Positions 31,620 to 47,689 of a stretch of DNA of 64,000 bases are shown here, in pieces. Numbering within the stretch: position 1 is the first letter of the stretch; each line of letters begins with the position of its first letter. The stretch is from NCBI GenBank assembly GCA_030248195.1, contig JASAND010030650.1, forward strand, positions 19,823-83,822, in the 5' to 3' direction. A program made the position numbers and the translations under genes. Source of the stretch: Trissonchulus latispiculum (lineage: Eukaryota; Nematoda; Enoplea; Enoplida; Ironidae). The notes beneath the pieces were generated by a model, which did not search any database, was not told the origin of the DNA, and worked only from the letters and a program-made list of their open reading frames with translations.

Positions 31620-32390
31620 AAGTAATAAAAATGCTCCTCCGGAGCATGAAAAAGTAATATGGGTAGTTGTGAGGTTGTAAAATCAAGAGAGGACTAGTCT
31701 TAAAAATGCTTAATATGGGGCTAGGTTCAAAAAAAGAAGAGGACTAGGTTGTGGGCGAATTAATATGGGCACAGCTTCGCCGAGCAACCCATATTCGCGG
31801 ACTGAAAAAGTTATATGTTTTTATACGTACCAGTGTTCAGATTTAGTTACGGCACGTAAATAATATACGACTATGATAAACGAGTTTTAGTGGAAGCAAA
31901 CATTTCTTTTGATAAACTCTTAATATTTATCTACTGAGCGTTTTAACCATTTATAAGAAAAGTATATATTTCAACAATAACTTCAGGATCAGGACACTCT
32001 CCGACGATCTTCTATTTCTATTCAACCGTTAGCGTTACAATCATAGCTTTGGTTCTTTCTAGTTGCTTGTCGTAGTCCAGCACAACCAAATTATATACTA
32101 TATAGTTTACGTATATATAACTGCTGGAATTGTATAATTATTGACTGACATTAATTGCTTTGTATATGGCAATCGCCATGACGAAGCGTGAAAGCCCGCG
32201 AATATGGGTTGCTCGGCGAAGCTGTGCCCATATCAATTCGCCCACAACCTAGTCCTCTTCTTTTTTTGAACCTAGCCCCATATTAAGCATTTTTAAGACT
32301 AGTCCTCTCTTGATTTTACAACCTCACAACTACCCATATTACTTTTTCATGCTCCGGAGGAGCATTTTTATTACTTGTCCTTCTGTCATT
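31620..32390. mobile_element. Fold-back element 2 (~760 bp, near-identical arms)
   Basis: The left arm (AAGTAATAAAAATGCTCCTC ... AACCCATATTCGCGG, 31620-31799) and the right arm (CGCGAATATGGGTTGCTCGG ... GAGCATTTTTATTACTTG, 32198-32377) are almost perfect inverted copies, about 180 bp. The same plan and size as elements 1 and 3. It abuts element 1 head to tail across a short palindromic joint at 31604-31622. Confidence 0.9.
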
Positions 32391-32468
32391 TTAAAGGTTC
32401 CCTTTCCAGCAGTGAGCTGACGCAGATAAGGAGCTTGAAAAATGCAATAGGCAGGGAGGGCAAATGTG

Positions 32469-33345
32469 AGCAAATGGGCTTTCATTTTTTTACCAAACAT
32501 GACTACTTTTGAAGACTTTAATTTTTGACCCACGCCGGCCACCCACCCGCAGGTCGGCGGAGCCACTGTTTGTGGCTGGTATAATGACAAAACTTGATCG
32601 CCTCGCCAAGGGCTTTCATTTGATACCAAACTTGACCACTTTTGAAGACTTTCATTTTTGACCCACACCGGACCTACTGTGGGTGGGCCACCCACCCACA
32701 GGCCGCTGGGGCCACTTTTTGTGGGTGGCATAATGACAAAAGTTGATCGCCTCGCCAAGGGCTTTCATTTGATACCAAACTTGACCACTTTTGAAGACTT
32801 TCATTTTTGACCCACACCGGACCCACTGTGGGTGGGCCACCCACCCGCAGGCCGCTGGGGCCACTTTTTGTGAGTGGCATAATGACAAAAGTTGATCGCC
32901 TCGCCAAGGGCTTTCATTTGATACCAAACTTGACCACTTTTGAAGACTTTCATTTTTGACCCACACCGGACCTACTGTGGGTGGGCCACCCACCCACAGG
33001 CCGGTGGGGCCACTTTTTGTGGGTGGCATAATGACAAAAGTTGATCGCCTCGCCAAGGGCTTTCATTTGATACCAAACTTGACCACTTTTGAAGACTTTC
33101 ATTTTTGACCCACACCGGACCCACTGTGGGTGGGCCACCCACCCACAGGCCGCTGGGGCCACTTTTTGTGGGTGGCATAATGACAAAAGTTGATCGCCTC
33201 GCCAAGGGCTTTCATTTGATACCAAACTTGACCACTTTTGAAGACTTTCATTTTTGACCCACACCGGACCTACTGTGGGTGGGCCACCCACCCACAGGCC
33301 GCTGGGGCCACTTTTTGTGGGTGGTATAATGACAAAAGTTGATCC
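32469..33345. repeat. 149-bp tandem array A, about 5.9 copies
   Basis: CTTTCATTTGATACCAAAC occurs at 32613, 32762, 32911 and so on at exact 149-base steps. The unit also has GACCCACACCGGACC, CACCCACAGGCCGCTGGGGC and ATAATGACAAAAGTTGATCG. Minus-strand open frames of 77-139 codons here come from the repeat (149 is not a multiple of 3) and are not genes. Confidence 0.95.
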
Positions 33346-33829
33346 ATTTTACATAATTAATTCAATGCATGGAAACGAAATTTGCAATTTATATATTAGG
33401 ACAATTTTTCTTGTTATACAGTTAAAGTTTACTATATATATAGTTCTAAAACTGTAATTATACACGGTATCGGTATGAGTACTTTATTCAATCACATTCT
33501 CGACGCAAAAAACTACGTATATATTTACGTTACTACACAGAATCTCGGTGAATGATTTGATTGAATGCAAGTTGACTTCTCAGGGAAATCTATTGGCAAA
33601 TTAAAAATTTTTTAGTTATGCAGAATATTAAGAATATTAAATTAAATTAAATATATATATATATAGAAATTGATTCCACGAAATATCTGCAAGCATCAAA
33701 ATTGTTAGAAGAGCTTTTTTTAGTTTTTATCTGATTTGACAAACAATTTTTGGTCATAATCAACTAGAGCTTCAGGAAAAGTTACAGCATTTTCAAAACA
33801 CTAAATCAAAAATTAAATTGTTGCAAAAA

Positions 33830-37228
<3,399 letters not shown>

Positions 37229-37497
37229 CAGACTTTTTCTAGGCGACAAAAAGTGGGGGACCTAAAAGCTTGGGGGACAATTGAGAATACAGCAAAACTA
37301 ACTGTTTCTGAGGATGCGTACTGCTAGCTATAGCAAAGCTAAGAAAGTGCTCAAAATCAAGTTTCAATACCGAAATAGACAATTTTAGACGAAAAATCCC
37401 TAAAACTTGGCATTTTACGAGCACCTCAAGGTGAGTGGGGATGGTACCCAAAAAAATAGGGGGTCTCCACCCCCCTCCCCTCCGTCGCAAAAGCCCA
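37229..37497. mobile_element. G-tract TIR element
   Basis: The ends CAGACTTTTTCTAGGCGAC and GTCGCAAAAGCCCAG are inverted in the family pattern CTGGGCTTTTTCTAGGCGA. The inside has GGGGGACC/CCCCCTCCCC. No exact 5-bp duplication is visible. Confidence 0.65.
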
Positions 37498-38424
37498 GGT
37501 TATCAGGTAAATAAGCTAAGTATATACTTAAGCAAACATTGCAAACGCAAACGTAATTATACGTACGTATATATACGTACATGCAGCAAAATATATTCAG
37601 AGCACATTATACACAGCACATAATTATATATTATAATAATAACGATAATAAATCCCTTAAACTCTGCAAGTGTCCAGAAAGAAAGTTCTACAATAGAGCA
37701 GCAAATTCACAAAGCCAATGAACACTTTATAGCTACCTAACCAATCAGCTTAGCTATGCAGTCTGTAAGCAATTAAACGTATATATATATATATATATAT
37801 ATACCGTCAAATACGTAATGATTCCCACACAATTAAAAGCTAATCTTTAATAATGTGCTACAGAACTGTACGTACTATACCTACATACTTTTCCTACGTA
37901 TGTACGTAGAATCCTACATAATAATTAGCATGCCCTTGAAGATAATAATACGTAGTCGCCAGCTTAAAGCAAGCACTGTTAGTGTTACTTGGAAAAGTAT
38001 AACGCAAACGTAACATATGTAAAAAGTAATGCCTAAGTTTCTCAACTTTAACATTATGTTAGCAAGGGGTAAGATAAGTAATTGTTTTCCCAGAGTAAAA
38101 GACCGGGTAAGGAAAAGGGCAGAGGCAGCCTCAGCACTGTTCCCTTCATAGATCGTATGTTATGCGTGTAGCATTAAATATTCATTAGATATATATAGGC
38201 AGGCAGAAAAGATAAGATATTTGATAGAAAAAAAGGAGGGAGAAAAGAGACCCTCCCGGCTCCTTGAAGGAAACTTTGAAAAGTCATGAAAAGCAGAGAA
38301 CCGTCAAAAATTCATTTTCTAAAGAAATTATATAGCATAAGAAGGCTAACACGTACGTACATATAAAAAATACAATATATAGTTAGAGAATACGTATGTC
38401 AAGTTGAAGTAAGCACACACCAAA
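37498..38424. other. AT-rich non-coding sequence with TA and TACGTACG words
   Basis: Includes a (TA)n run at 37782-37803. No exon or repeat family recognised. Confidence 0.4.
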
Positions 38425-38761
38425 CTGGGATTATTCTAGGGAATTTTTCTTGGGGGGGCTCTTTGGGGGGGGCGAAAGTTTTTCAAAAGTTTCCTAAAAC
38501 ATGCTAAAAATTGCGCTATTTTCATAGTAATCGCTAAAAATAAGCGGATTTAGTGCATAAATAGGCAAAAATCTACTAAAAATCTCTGACGAAGACGGAA
38601 AATTTTGGAAAACTTGACTTTCTCAGCGATTTTTTCAGGGCAAAAGTTGGTACTAAAAGGGCACTCAGTTTGGGGAGGGGCGAGTTTTGGGGGGGAACGA
38701 ATTTGGAGGGGGGCAAGGGTGTTTACGGGGTGTCCCCATCCCCCCCACTAGCTAAGCCCAG
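38425..38761. mobile_element. G-tract TIR element, 5-bp duplication CCAAA
   Basis: Left end CTGGGATTATTCTAGGGAAT, right end CACTAGCTAAGCCCAG. CCAAA flanks it at 38420-38424 and 38762-38766. G runs at both sides and the central CCTAAAACATGCTAAAAATT are shared with 18132-18398 on the other strand. Confidence 0.8.
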
Positions 38762-38989
38762 CCAAAGAGTACATTATAGATGAAAGTAAGAAATTCTTAA
38801 AGTACTATGCAGTACAATGTTCCAAACATTCTCGGTCACGCATGGGCAACGCCTACACCGGTGTAGGCTGGACCCACGCACCCACGCAAGGCAAAATGAA
38901 GGACCCACGCAGAGGCAAGGCGCACGGAGCGCGCCGTCGAAATACCCACGCACACGCAGAATGCGCGCTGTCAAATCACCCACGCAAAC

Positions 38990-39480
38990 CCAATTTTATG
39001 AAAATTTGTCGCGCCTGCGGCGCTTTTCCATCTCGGTTTTTAAAATTTTTCGGGCCTGCGGCGCTTTCTAACTGAATTTAAAAATTGTTCTCGCCTGCTT
39101 CGCTATTATATATTAACTTTTACAACTTTTACAGCTTTTTATTCAAATCTTTTCAAGCTTTCCAATACAAATCTTGCCATTATGTCAAAGATTTTCTCAA
39201 TTGTTATTGAAGTCTTTTAAATATTTGCATTACAGCTTTTTCTCAAAATTTCAAGAATTTTCTCAACTTCTGGGGGGCTCCGCCCCACAGACCCCCGTGT
39301 CGGCTAGCGAATAGTCCTAAATCTCGTCATTTTTGCTGCTCCCAAAATGAAATTAACTCTTTGTTGAAAACTTTGACGCCGCCAGCCCCCCCCAGGCGTA
39401 AACGTGTCAGACAAAAGCAAAAAATTTTTTCCGGCTCGACCCCCGTCTTTTTAGAACCCTGGCGGGTGCACCTCTGCTTG
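38990..39480. mobile_element. Repeat with GGGGGGCTCCGCCCC hairpin, inverted copy of 59922-60313
   Basis: Shares with 59922-60313, in reverse complement, CCGGCTCGACCCCCG, TAAACGTGTCAG, CTAAATCTCGTCATTTTTG, GGCTCCGCCCC and the GCGCCTGCGGCGC end. Non-coding. Confidence 0.7.
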
Positions 39481-39764
39481 CAAATGGATGTAATTTGAAC
39501 TTTAAAGATTTTTGCCTTGCGAAAGGTTAATGTATATACTTGTTCATCAAATTGAATTTACTTCTCCTGTATATATTTAAATGAATTCTTCTGTCTGTAA
39601 TTAAACAATATATAAATAAATAACAAATTCTGCGTGCGTGAGCGTACCGATATAAAAAATGGTTCGAAGCAAATTTTCAGGGAAAGCACCCCCCTCCCAC
39701 CACCAAATGTTAAAGGACCCACGCACGACAAAAATCTGGTGTAGGCTAACCCATTTGACCTTGC

Positions 39765-42700
39765 CCATGTATGTTTTCAGACTTTGGCTCTTTCACAACT
39801 TTTCTACTATCCCTACTCGCTGAGATCTTTCGAATAAGTACCATATTGACAACTTTTAGGACAACTTTTAAAATTCCGGTTTTTCCGGGAATTCCCGGAT
39901 TTTCAGTTTTTCGGCTGTAATTTTCGCTGGACGCATTTCCGGAAAATGTCACAAGAAGGAAAGTTGCTCAGCTCGACGAGTTCTATCATTTGAGTACCAT
40001 ATTGACCACTTTCCGAAAAAATTTTCAAAATCCGGAATTTTCCGGGCCTAATATCTCGAAATCCGTGAATTTTCCGGGAATTTCAATTTCAGATTCGAAA
40101 TCAGCACCACCGACTTACCCTATGACCAACTTTTGAGTGAAATCGGAGACAAAAAATTTTTAAGTCCAAAATCCGGGTTTTCGTGAATTCCCGGATTTTC
40201 AGTTTTTCGGCTATAACTTTCGCTAGACGCATTTCCGGAAAATATCGCAAGAAGGAAAGTTGTTCAGCTCGGCGAGCTCTTTCATTTGAGTACCATATCG
40301 ACCACTTTTGGAGAAATTTTTTAAAATTCGGAAATTTCCGGGGCGAATATCTCGAACTCCGTAAATTTTCCGGAAATTTCGATTTCAGTTTCGAAATCAG
40401 CGTGGTAGACTTACCCTATGACCAACTTTTAAGCAAAATCGGAGACAAAAAATTTTTACGTTTCCCTTGGTCCCCCCTTACGATTTTTAAAATTCCGGGA
40501 TTCGCCATTCCCGGAATCCGGGAGATATCGGGACGCCCTTACAAACGGGAGCACTTCAGGTCACCCTACAACTATGGTGAGAATTTCAGCCCGATCGGTC
40601 CAGCCAATCTCGAGAAAAATGGGGGGGGACACAAATGTTGACCGGAATAATAAATAAATAAATAAATAAAGAAACTTAGCCATATCAAAGGGTTGTCTTT
40701 TTTTAAAAAAAATGCGACAACCCAATAATAATAATAATAATAAGCACAGACCAATAACAAAGTGTTGCCCATTCCTTTGGAAAAGTGGGCAACACAATAA
40801 TAAACATGTCCAGAACATAGGGTTCCAAACCCTTTGGAAAAGGGCGGGAACCCAATAAATCCTACCGGCATCAACGGGTTGTCGCAGCCATTTTCCTCTT
40901 ATCTAAAGGGTCAGAACTCAGTTTTGGTACATTTTCAAAACTTGGTTCTATTACAAGTTTTTTCCTACTCGTTGAGGGCTTTCAGATGAGTACCATATCG
41001 ACTACTTTTGAGACAATTTTTTAAAATTCGGGTTTTCCGGGAATTACCGGATTTTTAGTTTTTCGGTTATAACTTTCGCTAGGCGGATTTCCGGAAGATA
41101 CCGCAAGCTGGAAACTTGTTCAGCTCGACGAGCTCTTTCATTTGAGCCCCATATCGACCACTTTCGGAGAAATTTTTCAAAATCCGGAATTTTCCGGATC
41201 GAATATCTCGAAATCCGGAAATTTTCCGGAAATTTCGATTTCAGTTTCGAAATCAGCGTGGTTGACTTACCCTATGACAACTTTTTAAGCAAAATCGGAG
41301 ACAAAAAATTTTTAAGTCCAAAATCCGGGTTTTCGTGAATTCCCGGATTTTCAGTTTTTCGGCTATAACTTTCGCTCGACACATTTCCAGAAAATGTCGT
41401 AAGAAGGAAAGTTGTTCAGCTCGGCGAGCTCTTTCATTTGAGTACCATATCGACCACTTTTGTAGAAATTTTTCAAAATCCGGAATTTTCCGGGTCGAAT
41501 ATCTCGAAATCCGGAAATTTTCCGGAAATTTCGATTTCAGTTTCGAAATCAGCGTGGTCGACTTACCCTATGACCAACTTTTAAGCAAAATCGGAGACAA
41601 AAAATTTTTACGTTTCCCTTGGTCCCCCCTTACGATTTTTAAAATTCCGGGATTCGCCATTCCCGGAATCCGGGAGATATCGGGATGCCCTTACAAACGG
41701 GAGCACTTCAGGTCACCCTACAACTATGGTGAGAATTTCAGCCCGATCGGTCCAGCCAATCTCGAGAAAAAGGGGGGGGACACAAATGTTGACCGGAATA
41801 ATAAATAAATAAATAAATAAATAAATAAACTTAGCCATAACAAAGGGTTGTCTTTTTTTTAAAAAAATGCGACAACCCAATAAATCCTACCGGCATCAAC
41901 GGGTTGTCGCGCATTTTCCTCTTATTCCTCTGTGCTTATATTGGCTCGGGCTAAAACTCAGTTTTGGAACATTTTCAGACTTTGACCCTATCACAACTTT
42001 TTCCCTACTCGCTGAGAGCTTTCGAATAAGTACTATATATGTTGACAACTTTTAGGACAATTTTTAAAATTCCGGTTTTTCCGGGAATTCCCGGATTTTC
42101 AGTTTTTCGGCCGTAATTTTCGCTGGACGCATTTCCGGAAAATGTCGCAAGAAGGAAAGTTGCTCAGCTCGAAGAGTTCTTTCATTTGAGTACCATATCG
42201 ACCACTTTCGGAAAAATTTTTCAAAATCCGGAATTTTCCGGGCCGAATATCTCGAAATCCGGAAATTTTCCGGAAATTTCGATTTCAGTTTCGAAATCAG
42301 CGTGGTCGACTTACCCTATGACCAACTTTTAAGCAAAATCCGAGACAAAAAATTTTTAAGTCCAAAATCCGGGTTTTCGTGAATTCCCGGATTTTCAGTT
42401 TTTCGGCTATAACTTTCGCTAGACGCATTTCCGGAAAATGTCGCAAGAAGGAAAGTTGTTCAGCTCGGTGAGCTCTTTCATTTGAGTACCATATCGACCA
42501 CTTTTGGAGAAATTTTTCAAAATCCGGAATTTTCCGGGTCGAATATCTCGAAATCCGGAAATTTTCCGGAAATTTCGATTTCAGTTTCGAAATCAGCGTG
42601 GTCGACTTACCCTATGACCAACTTTTAAGCAAAATCGGAGACAAAAAATTTTTACGTTTCCCTTGGTCCCCCCTTACGATTTTTAAAATTCCGGGATTCG

Positions 42701-42930
42701 CCATTCCCGGAATCCGGGAGATATCGGGATGCCCTTACAAACGGGAGCACTTCAGGTCACCCTACAACTATGGTGAGAATTTCAGCCCGATCGGTCCAAC
42801 CAATCTCGAGAAAAAGGGGGGGGACACAAATGTTGACCGGAATAATAAATAAATAAATAAATAAAGAAACTTAGCCATATCAAAGGGTTGTCTTTTTTTT
42901 AAAAAAATGCGACAACCCAATAAGAATAAT
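39765..42930. repeat. Block of ~300-bp repeats (GAATTCCCGGATTTTCAGTT unit) with retroelement-like 3' tails
   Basis: Pairs of ~300-bp units carry TTTCGCTAGACGCATTTCCG, CTCTTTCATTTGAGTACCAT and GAAATCAGCGTGGTCGACTT. Each pair is followed by CGATCGGTCCAGCCAATCTC, a G run and an AATAAATAAATAA tail (tails at about 40645, 41800, 42845). The A-rich tetranucleotide tails look like 3' ends of non-LTR elements, so each pair-plus-tail is probably one short insertion. Open frames across it (152, 157 codons) are repeats of each other and contain no RT or EN motif. Confidence 0.75.
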
Positions 42931-43016
42931 AACTAGCGACTGCGAGAGTGTGTTGCCCACCTGCATATTCCATTGGGGTCAGAGCTTTATTTCCTAAGAC
43001 TTTGCTAGCCTTTCGT

Positions 43017-44611
43017 TCAAGAAATGGGTTCCTGATCAATATGATTGGTTTTATTCGAATACAATAATGACGACACCGTCATCCTAAAATGGTTGCCCTT
43101 GAAAGGGCAGTTGGGATAAGCGATTTTTCTATTAGACTTTGTTAGTACTGCTTCATACACATGGTTGCCCTTAAAAAGGCAGTTGGGATAAGCAATTTTC
43201 TCATTACAGTTTGTTAACACTACTTCATACAAATGGTTGCCCTTAAGAAGGCAGTTGGGATAAGTGATATTTTGACTAAATTTCATTGGAGATTTGGAAT
43301 CTGCGTCCCCGAATTACCCTATAACCGACTTTTTAACCAATTCGGAGACAAAAGGTTTTTGACCATTTTTGACACCTTCGCCTGAACATGGTTGCCCATA
43401 AAAGGGCAGTTGGGATACGCAATTTTCAACTACATATTGCTAAAAATTTCCTGATACATCCTTCTAAACCGTGTTCTAGCAAACCCACCGGCTAAACTTG
43501 ACTAACGAGTTCAAAAAATACAGATATTAGGCGTCTCTGGGCAATTTGCTCACTTTTGAGATCTCCAACAGTGTAACTTTTGGCCATATCTCGAGATTTT
43601 CAAAAGGTAGAAAAATTTCGATTTCAGATTTGGAATCTGCGTCCCCGAATTACCCTATAACCGACTTTTCAACCAAATCAGAGCCAAAAAGTTTTTGATC
43701 ATTTTTGACACCTTCGCCTGAACATGGTTGCCCATAAAAGGGCAGTTGGGATAAGCATTTTTCAACTACATATTGCTAAAAGTTTCCTGATACATCCTTC
43801 TAAACCGTGTTCTGGCAAACCCACCGGCTAAACTTGACTAACGAGTTCAAAAAAGCACAGATATTAGGTGTTTCTGGGCAGTTTGCTCACTTTTGCGGTC
43901 TCCAACAGTGTAACTTTTGGCCATATCTCGAGATTCTCAAAAGGTAGAAAAATTTCAATTGCAGATTTGGAATCTGCGTCCCCGAATTACCCTATAACCG
44001 ACTTTTCAACCAAATCGGAGGCAAAAAGTTTTTGACCATTTTTTACACCTTTGCCTGAACATGGTTGCCCATAAAAGGGCAGTTGGGATAAGCAATTCTC
44101 AACTACATACTACAAGTTACTTGATATACCATTCTAAACGTGTCCTAGCAAATACACCGGCTCATCTTGACTAAGACAAAAAGGTTTAGACCGTCTGGCA
44201 CTGTGACGACAGTCTGCTCACTTTTGCGGTCTCCAACAAAAATTTTTAAAAATTAAATTCCCTCCCCTGGTCGACTGGGTGGGAGTAGAACGATGAAATT
44301 CTAAGCGTGTCCTAGCAAATACACCGGCTCATCTTGATTAACGAGTTAAAAAAACACAGATGTTACGGGTTTCTGGGCAGTTTGCTCACTTTTGCGGTCT
44401 CCAACAGTGTAACGTTCGGCCATCCCCCCTCATGATTTTGAAAAATTAAATTCCCTGCCCTGGTCGACTTGGTGGACATAGAGTGATGAAATTCACACAT
44501 GCACACCTTCTTTTCACGCTCTTCAAAATGAGATATTAACCAACCCTGTACCCCTTCCCAATCTCGAGTTCTAGGGGGGGGACACCCACCTGCTAATAAT
44601 AATAATAATAA

Positions 44612-44651
<40 letters not shown>

Positions 44652-46290
44652 CAGACAATAGTAATGGTTGCCCTTTTTCCTTTGGAAAGGTGGGCAACAC
44701 AATAATAATAATAATAACACGACGAGAATAAGGGTTTGCCCTTTTCCTTCGGAAGTAGCGGCAAACCAATAATAATAACACGACGAGAATAAGGGTTTGC
44801 CCTTTTCCTTCGGAAGTAGCGGCAAACCAATAACAAGCTAAACTGGCATGAATGGTTTGCCGCCGCTTCTTTCTTTAGGCGTCTTTAACTTTGTAGCGTC
44901 GATTTTCGGGAAATGGTTGCCTCTGAAAGGGTAGTTGGGATAAGGAACTTTTCTAGAAATGGTTTCCCTTGAAAGGGCAGTTGGGATAACTAATTTTTCA
45001 CTAAATATCGCTAAAAGTTACTTGATACACCCTCTTAAAGGGAGTCCTAGCAAATCCACCAGCTCAACTTGACTACCGGCTTCGAAAAAAGTACTGATAT
45101 TAGGCTTTTCTAAACAATTTGCTCAGACTCTAACAGCGTAGCATTTGGCCATACCTCGAGATCCACGGGAGCTAGAAACATTTCGATTGCAGATTTGGAA
45201 TCTGCGTCCCCGAATTACCCTATGACCGACTTTTCAGCCAAATCGGACATTAAACGTTCTTATCCATTTTTGACATCTTCACCTGAAAATGGTTGCCCAT
45301 AAAAGGGCAGTTGGGATAAGAAATTTTCTACTAAATATCGCTGAAAGTTACTATACACTTCTTTTAAAAGGGTGTCCTAGCAAATCCACCGGCTAAACTT
45401 GACTAATGAGTTCAAAAACACAAATATTAGGCGTTTCTTTGCAGTTTGCTCAGTTTTGCGGTCTCCAACAGTGTAACTTTTGGCCATATCTCGAGATTCA
45501 CAAAAGCTAGAAAAACTCCGATTGCAGATTTGGAATCTGCGTCCCCGAATTACCCTAGGACTGACTTTTCAACCAAATCGGAGAGAAAAAGTTTTCGACC
45601 ATTTTTGACACCTTCTTCTGAAGATGGTTGCCCATAAAAAGGCAGTTGGGATAAGGAATTTTCGATTAAATATTGCCACAAGTTACTTGACACTTCTTTT
45701 TAAAGGATATCTTAGCGAATCCACCAGCTAAACTTGACTAACGAGTTCAAAAACACAGATATTAGGCGTTTCTGGGCAGTTTGCTCACTTTTGCGGTCTC
45801 CAACAGTGTAACTTTTAGCCATATCTCGAGAATCACAAAAGCTAGAAAAATTTCGATTGCAGATTTGGAATCAGCGTCCCCGAATTACCCTAGGACTGAC
45901 TTTTCAACCAAATCGGAGACAAAGATTTTTCGACCATTTTTGACACCTTCACCTGAAAATGGTTGCCCATAAAAAGGCAGTTGGGATAAGGAATTTTCGA
46001 TTAAATATCGCTGCAACTTACTTGACACTTCTTTTTAAAGGGTATCCTAGCAAATCCACCGGCTAAACTTGACTAACCAGTTAAAAAAACACAGATATTA
46101 AGCGTCTCTGGGCAGTTTGCTCACTTTTGCGGTCTCCAACAGTGTAACTTTTGGCCATATCTCGAGATTCACAAAAGCTAGAAAAATTTCGATTGCAGAT
46201 TTGGAATCTGCGTCCCCGAATTACCCTATGACTGACTTTTCAACCAAATCGGAGAAAAAGTTTTCGACCATTTTTGAGAATCGCCTTGCC
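43017..46290. repeat. 335-bp tandem repeats with GGTTGCCC...GGGCAGTTGGGATAAG hairpins
   Basis: ATGGTTGCCCATAAAAGGGC recurs at 43389, 43724, 44061, 45289, 45624 and 45959, steps of 335-337. Shorter-spaced variants lie at 43091, 43161, 43231, 44912 and 44956. Each long unit also has CAGTTTGCTCACTTTTGCGG, GGCCATATCTCGAGATT and TCTGCGTCCCCGAATTACCC. A (AAT)n run and mini-hairpins interrupt the array at 44580-44835. Confidence 0.88.
44596..44835. repeat. (AAT)n run and small hairpin units GGTTTGCC...GGCAAACC
   Basis: About 50 bases of AAT repeats, then 34-60-base units with a stem (GTTGCCC/GGGCAAC or GGTTTGCC/GGCAAACC), each ending in AATAATAATAA. Equivalent units occur at 40690-40860 and 47515-47660. 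Confidence 0.8.
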
Positions 46291-46489
46291 AGAGAACCAG
46301 AACCCCCCTCTAAACCAGAACCATTTTAAAAAATTAAATTCCCTGCCCTGGTCGACTGGGTGGGTCTAGAGCGATGAAATTAAAATGGGCCAGGTTTGGG
46401 ACCAACCCCCACATACCCACAAAATTTCAGCTCCGGGCGTTGAGCCTAGCTTGAGTTAATAGGGGGGGACAAGAAGAAGAAGAATAATA

Positions 46490-47660
46490 ATAATAATAAT
46501 AATAAATCCTACCGGCATCAACGGGTTGTCGCAGCCATTTTCCTCTTATCTAAAGGGCGAAAACTCAGTTTTGGTACATTTTCAGGCTTTGGTGCTATTG
46601 CAACTTTTTTCCTACTCGCTAAGAGCTTTCGAATGAGTACCATAGAGTCTACTTTTGTGACAATTCTTAGAAATTCGGTTTTTCCGGGAATTCCCGGATT
46701 TTCGGTTTTTCGGCCATAACTTTCGCTGGACGCATTTCCGGAAAATGTCGCAAGAAGGAAAGTTGTTAAGCTCGACGAGCTCTTTCATTTGAGTACCATG
46801 TCGACCACTTTCGGAGAAGTTTTCCAAAATCCGGAATTTTCCGGGTCCAATATCTCGAAATCCGTAAACTTTCCGGAAATTTCGATTCCAGTTTCGAAAT
46901 CAGCGTGGTCGAATTACCCTATGACCAACTTTTGAGCAAAATCGGAGACAAAAAATTTTTAAGTCCAAAATCCGGGTTTTCGTGAATTCCCGGATTTTCA
47001 GTTTTTCGGCTATAACTTTCGCTAGACGCATTTCCGGAAAATGTCGCAAGAAGGAAAGTTGTCCAGCTCGACGAGCTCTTTCATTTGAGCTCCATATCGA
47101 CCACTTTTGGGGAAAATTTTCAAATTCCGATATTTTCCGGGGCGAGTATCTCGAAATCCGTAAATTTTCCGGAAAGTTCGTTTTCGGTTTCGAAATCAGC
47201 GCGGTCGAATTACCCTATGACCAACTTTTGAGCGAAATCGGAGACAAAAAATTTTTACGTTTCCCTTGGTCCCCCCTTACCATTTTTAAAAATTCCGGGA
47301 GCCGCCATTCCCGGAATCCGGGAGATATCGGGATGCCCTTACAAACGGGAGCACTTCAGGTCACCCTACAACTATGGTGAGAATTTCAGCCCGATCGGTC
47401 CAGCCAATCTCGAGAAAAAGGGGGGGGACACAAATGTTGACCGGAATAATAAATAAATAAATAAATAAAGAAACTTAGCCATATCAAAGGGTTGTCTTTT
47501 TTTTAAAAAAATGCGACAACCCAATAATAATAATAACACGACGAGAATAAGGGTTTGCCCTTTTCCTTCGGAAGTAGCGGCAAACCAATAATAATAATAA
47601 TAACACGACGAGAATAAGGGTTTGCCCTTTTCCTTCGGAAGTAGCGGCAAACCAATAATG
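46490..47660. repeat. Second ~300-bp repeat pair with tail and mini-hairpins
   Basis: Same composition as 39765-42930: two units of the GAATTCCCGGATTTTC repeat (46690, 46985), tail at 47440-47470, then GGGTTGTC...GACAACCC and two ACACGACGAGAATAAGGGTT units. Confidence 0.78.
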
Positions 47661-47689
47661 TCATTTATATTTTTAGAAAACAAAAGATA

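Noticed and set aside
32469..33345. CRISPR-like regular repeats
   Set aside because: Units are 149 bp and contiguous with no unique spacers, in a eukaryotic genome; it is a tandem satellite.
40183..41808. Open frames of 152 and 157 codons beginning MNSRIFSFSAITFA
   Set aside because: They cross two ~300-bp repeat units and the tail of a short interspersed element. They occur several times with changes typical of neutral drift and show no known domain.
44363..44836. 157-codon minus-strand open frame with poly-Tyr/Leu
   Set aside because: Produced by the (AAT)n run read on the minus strand plus mini-hairpin repeats.
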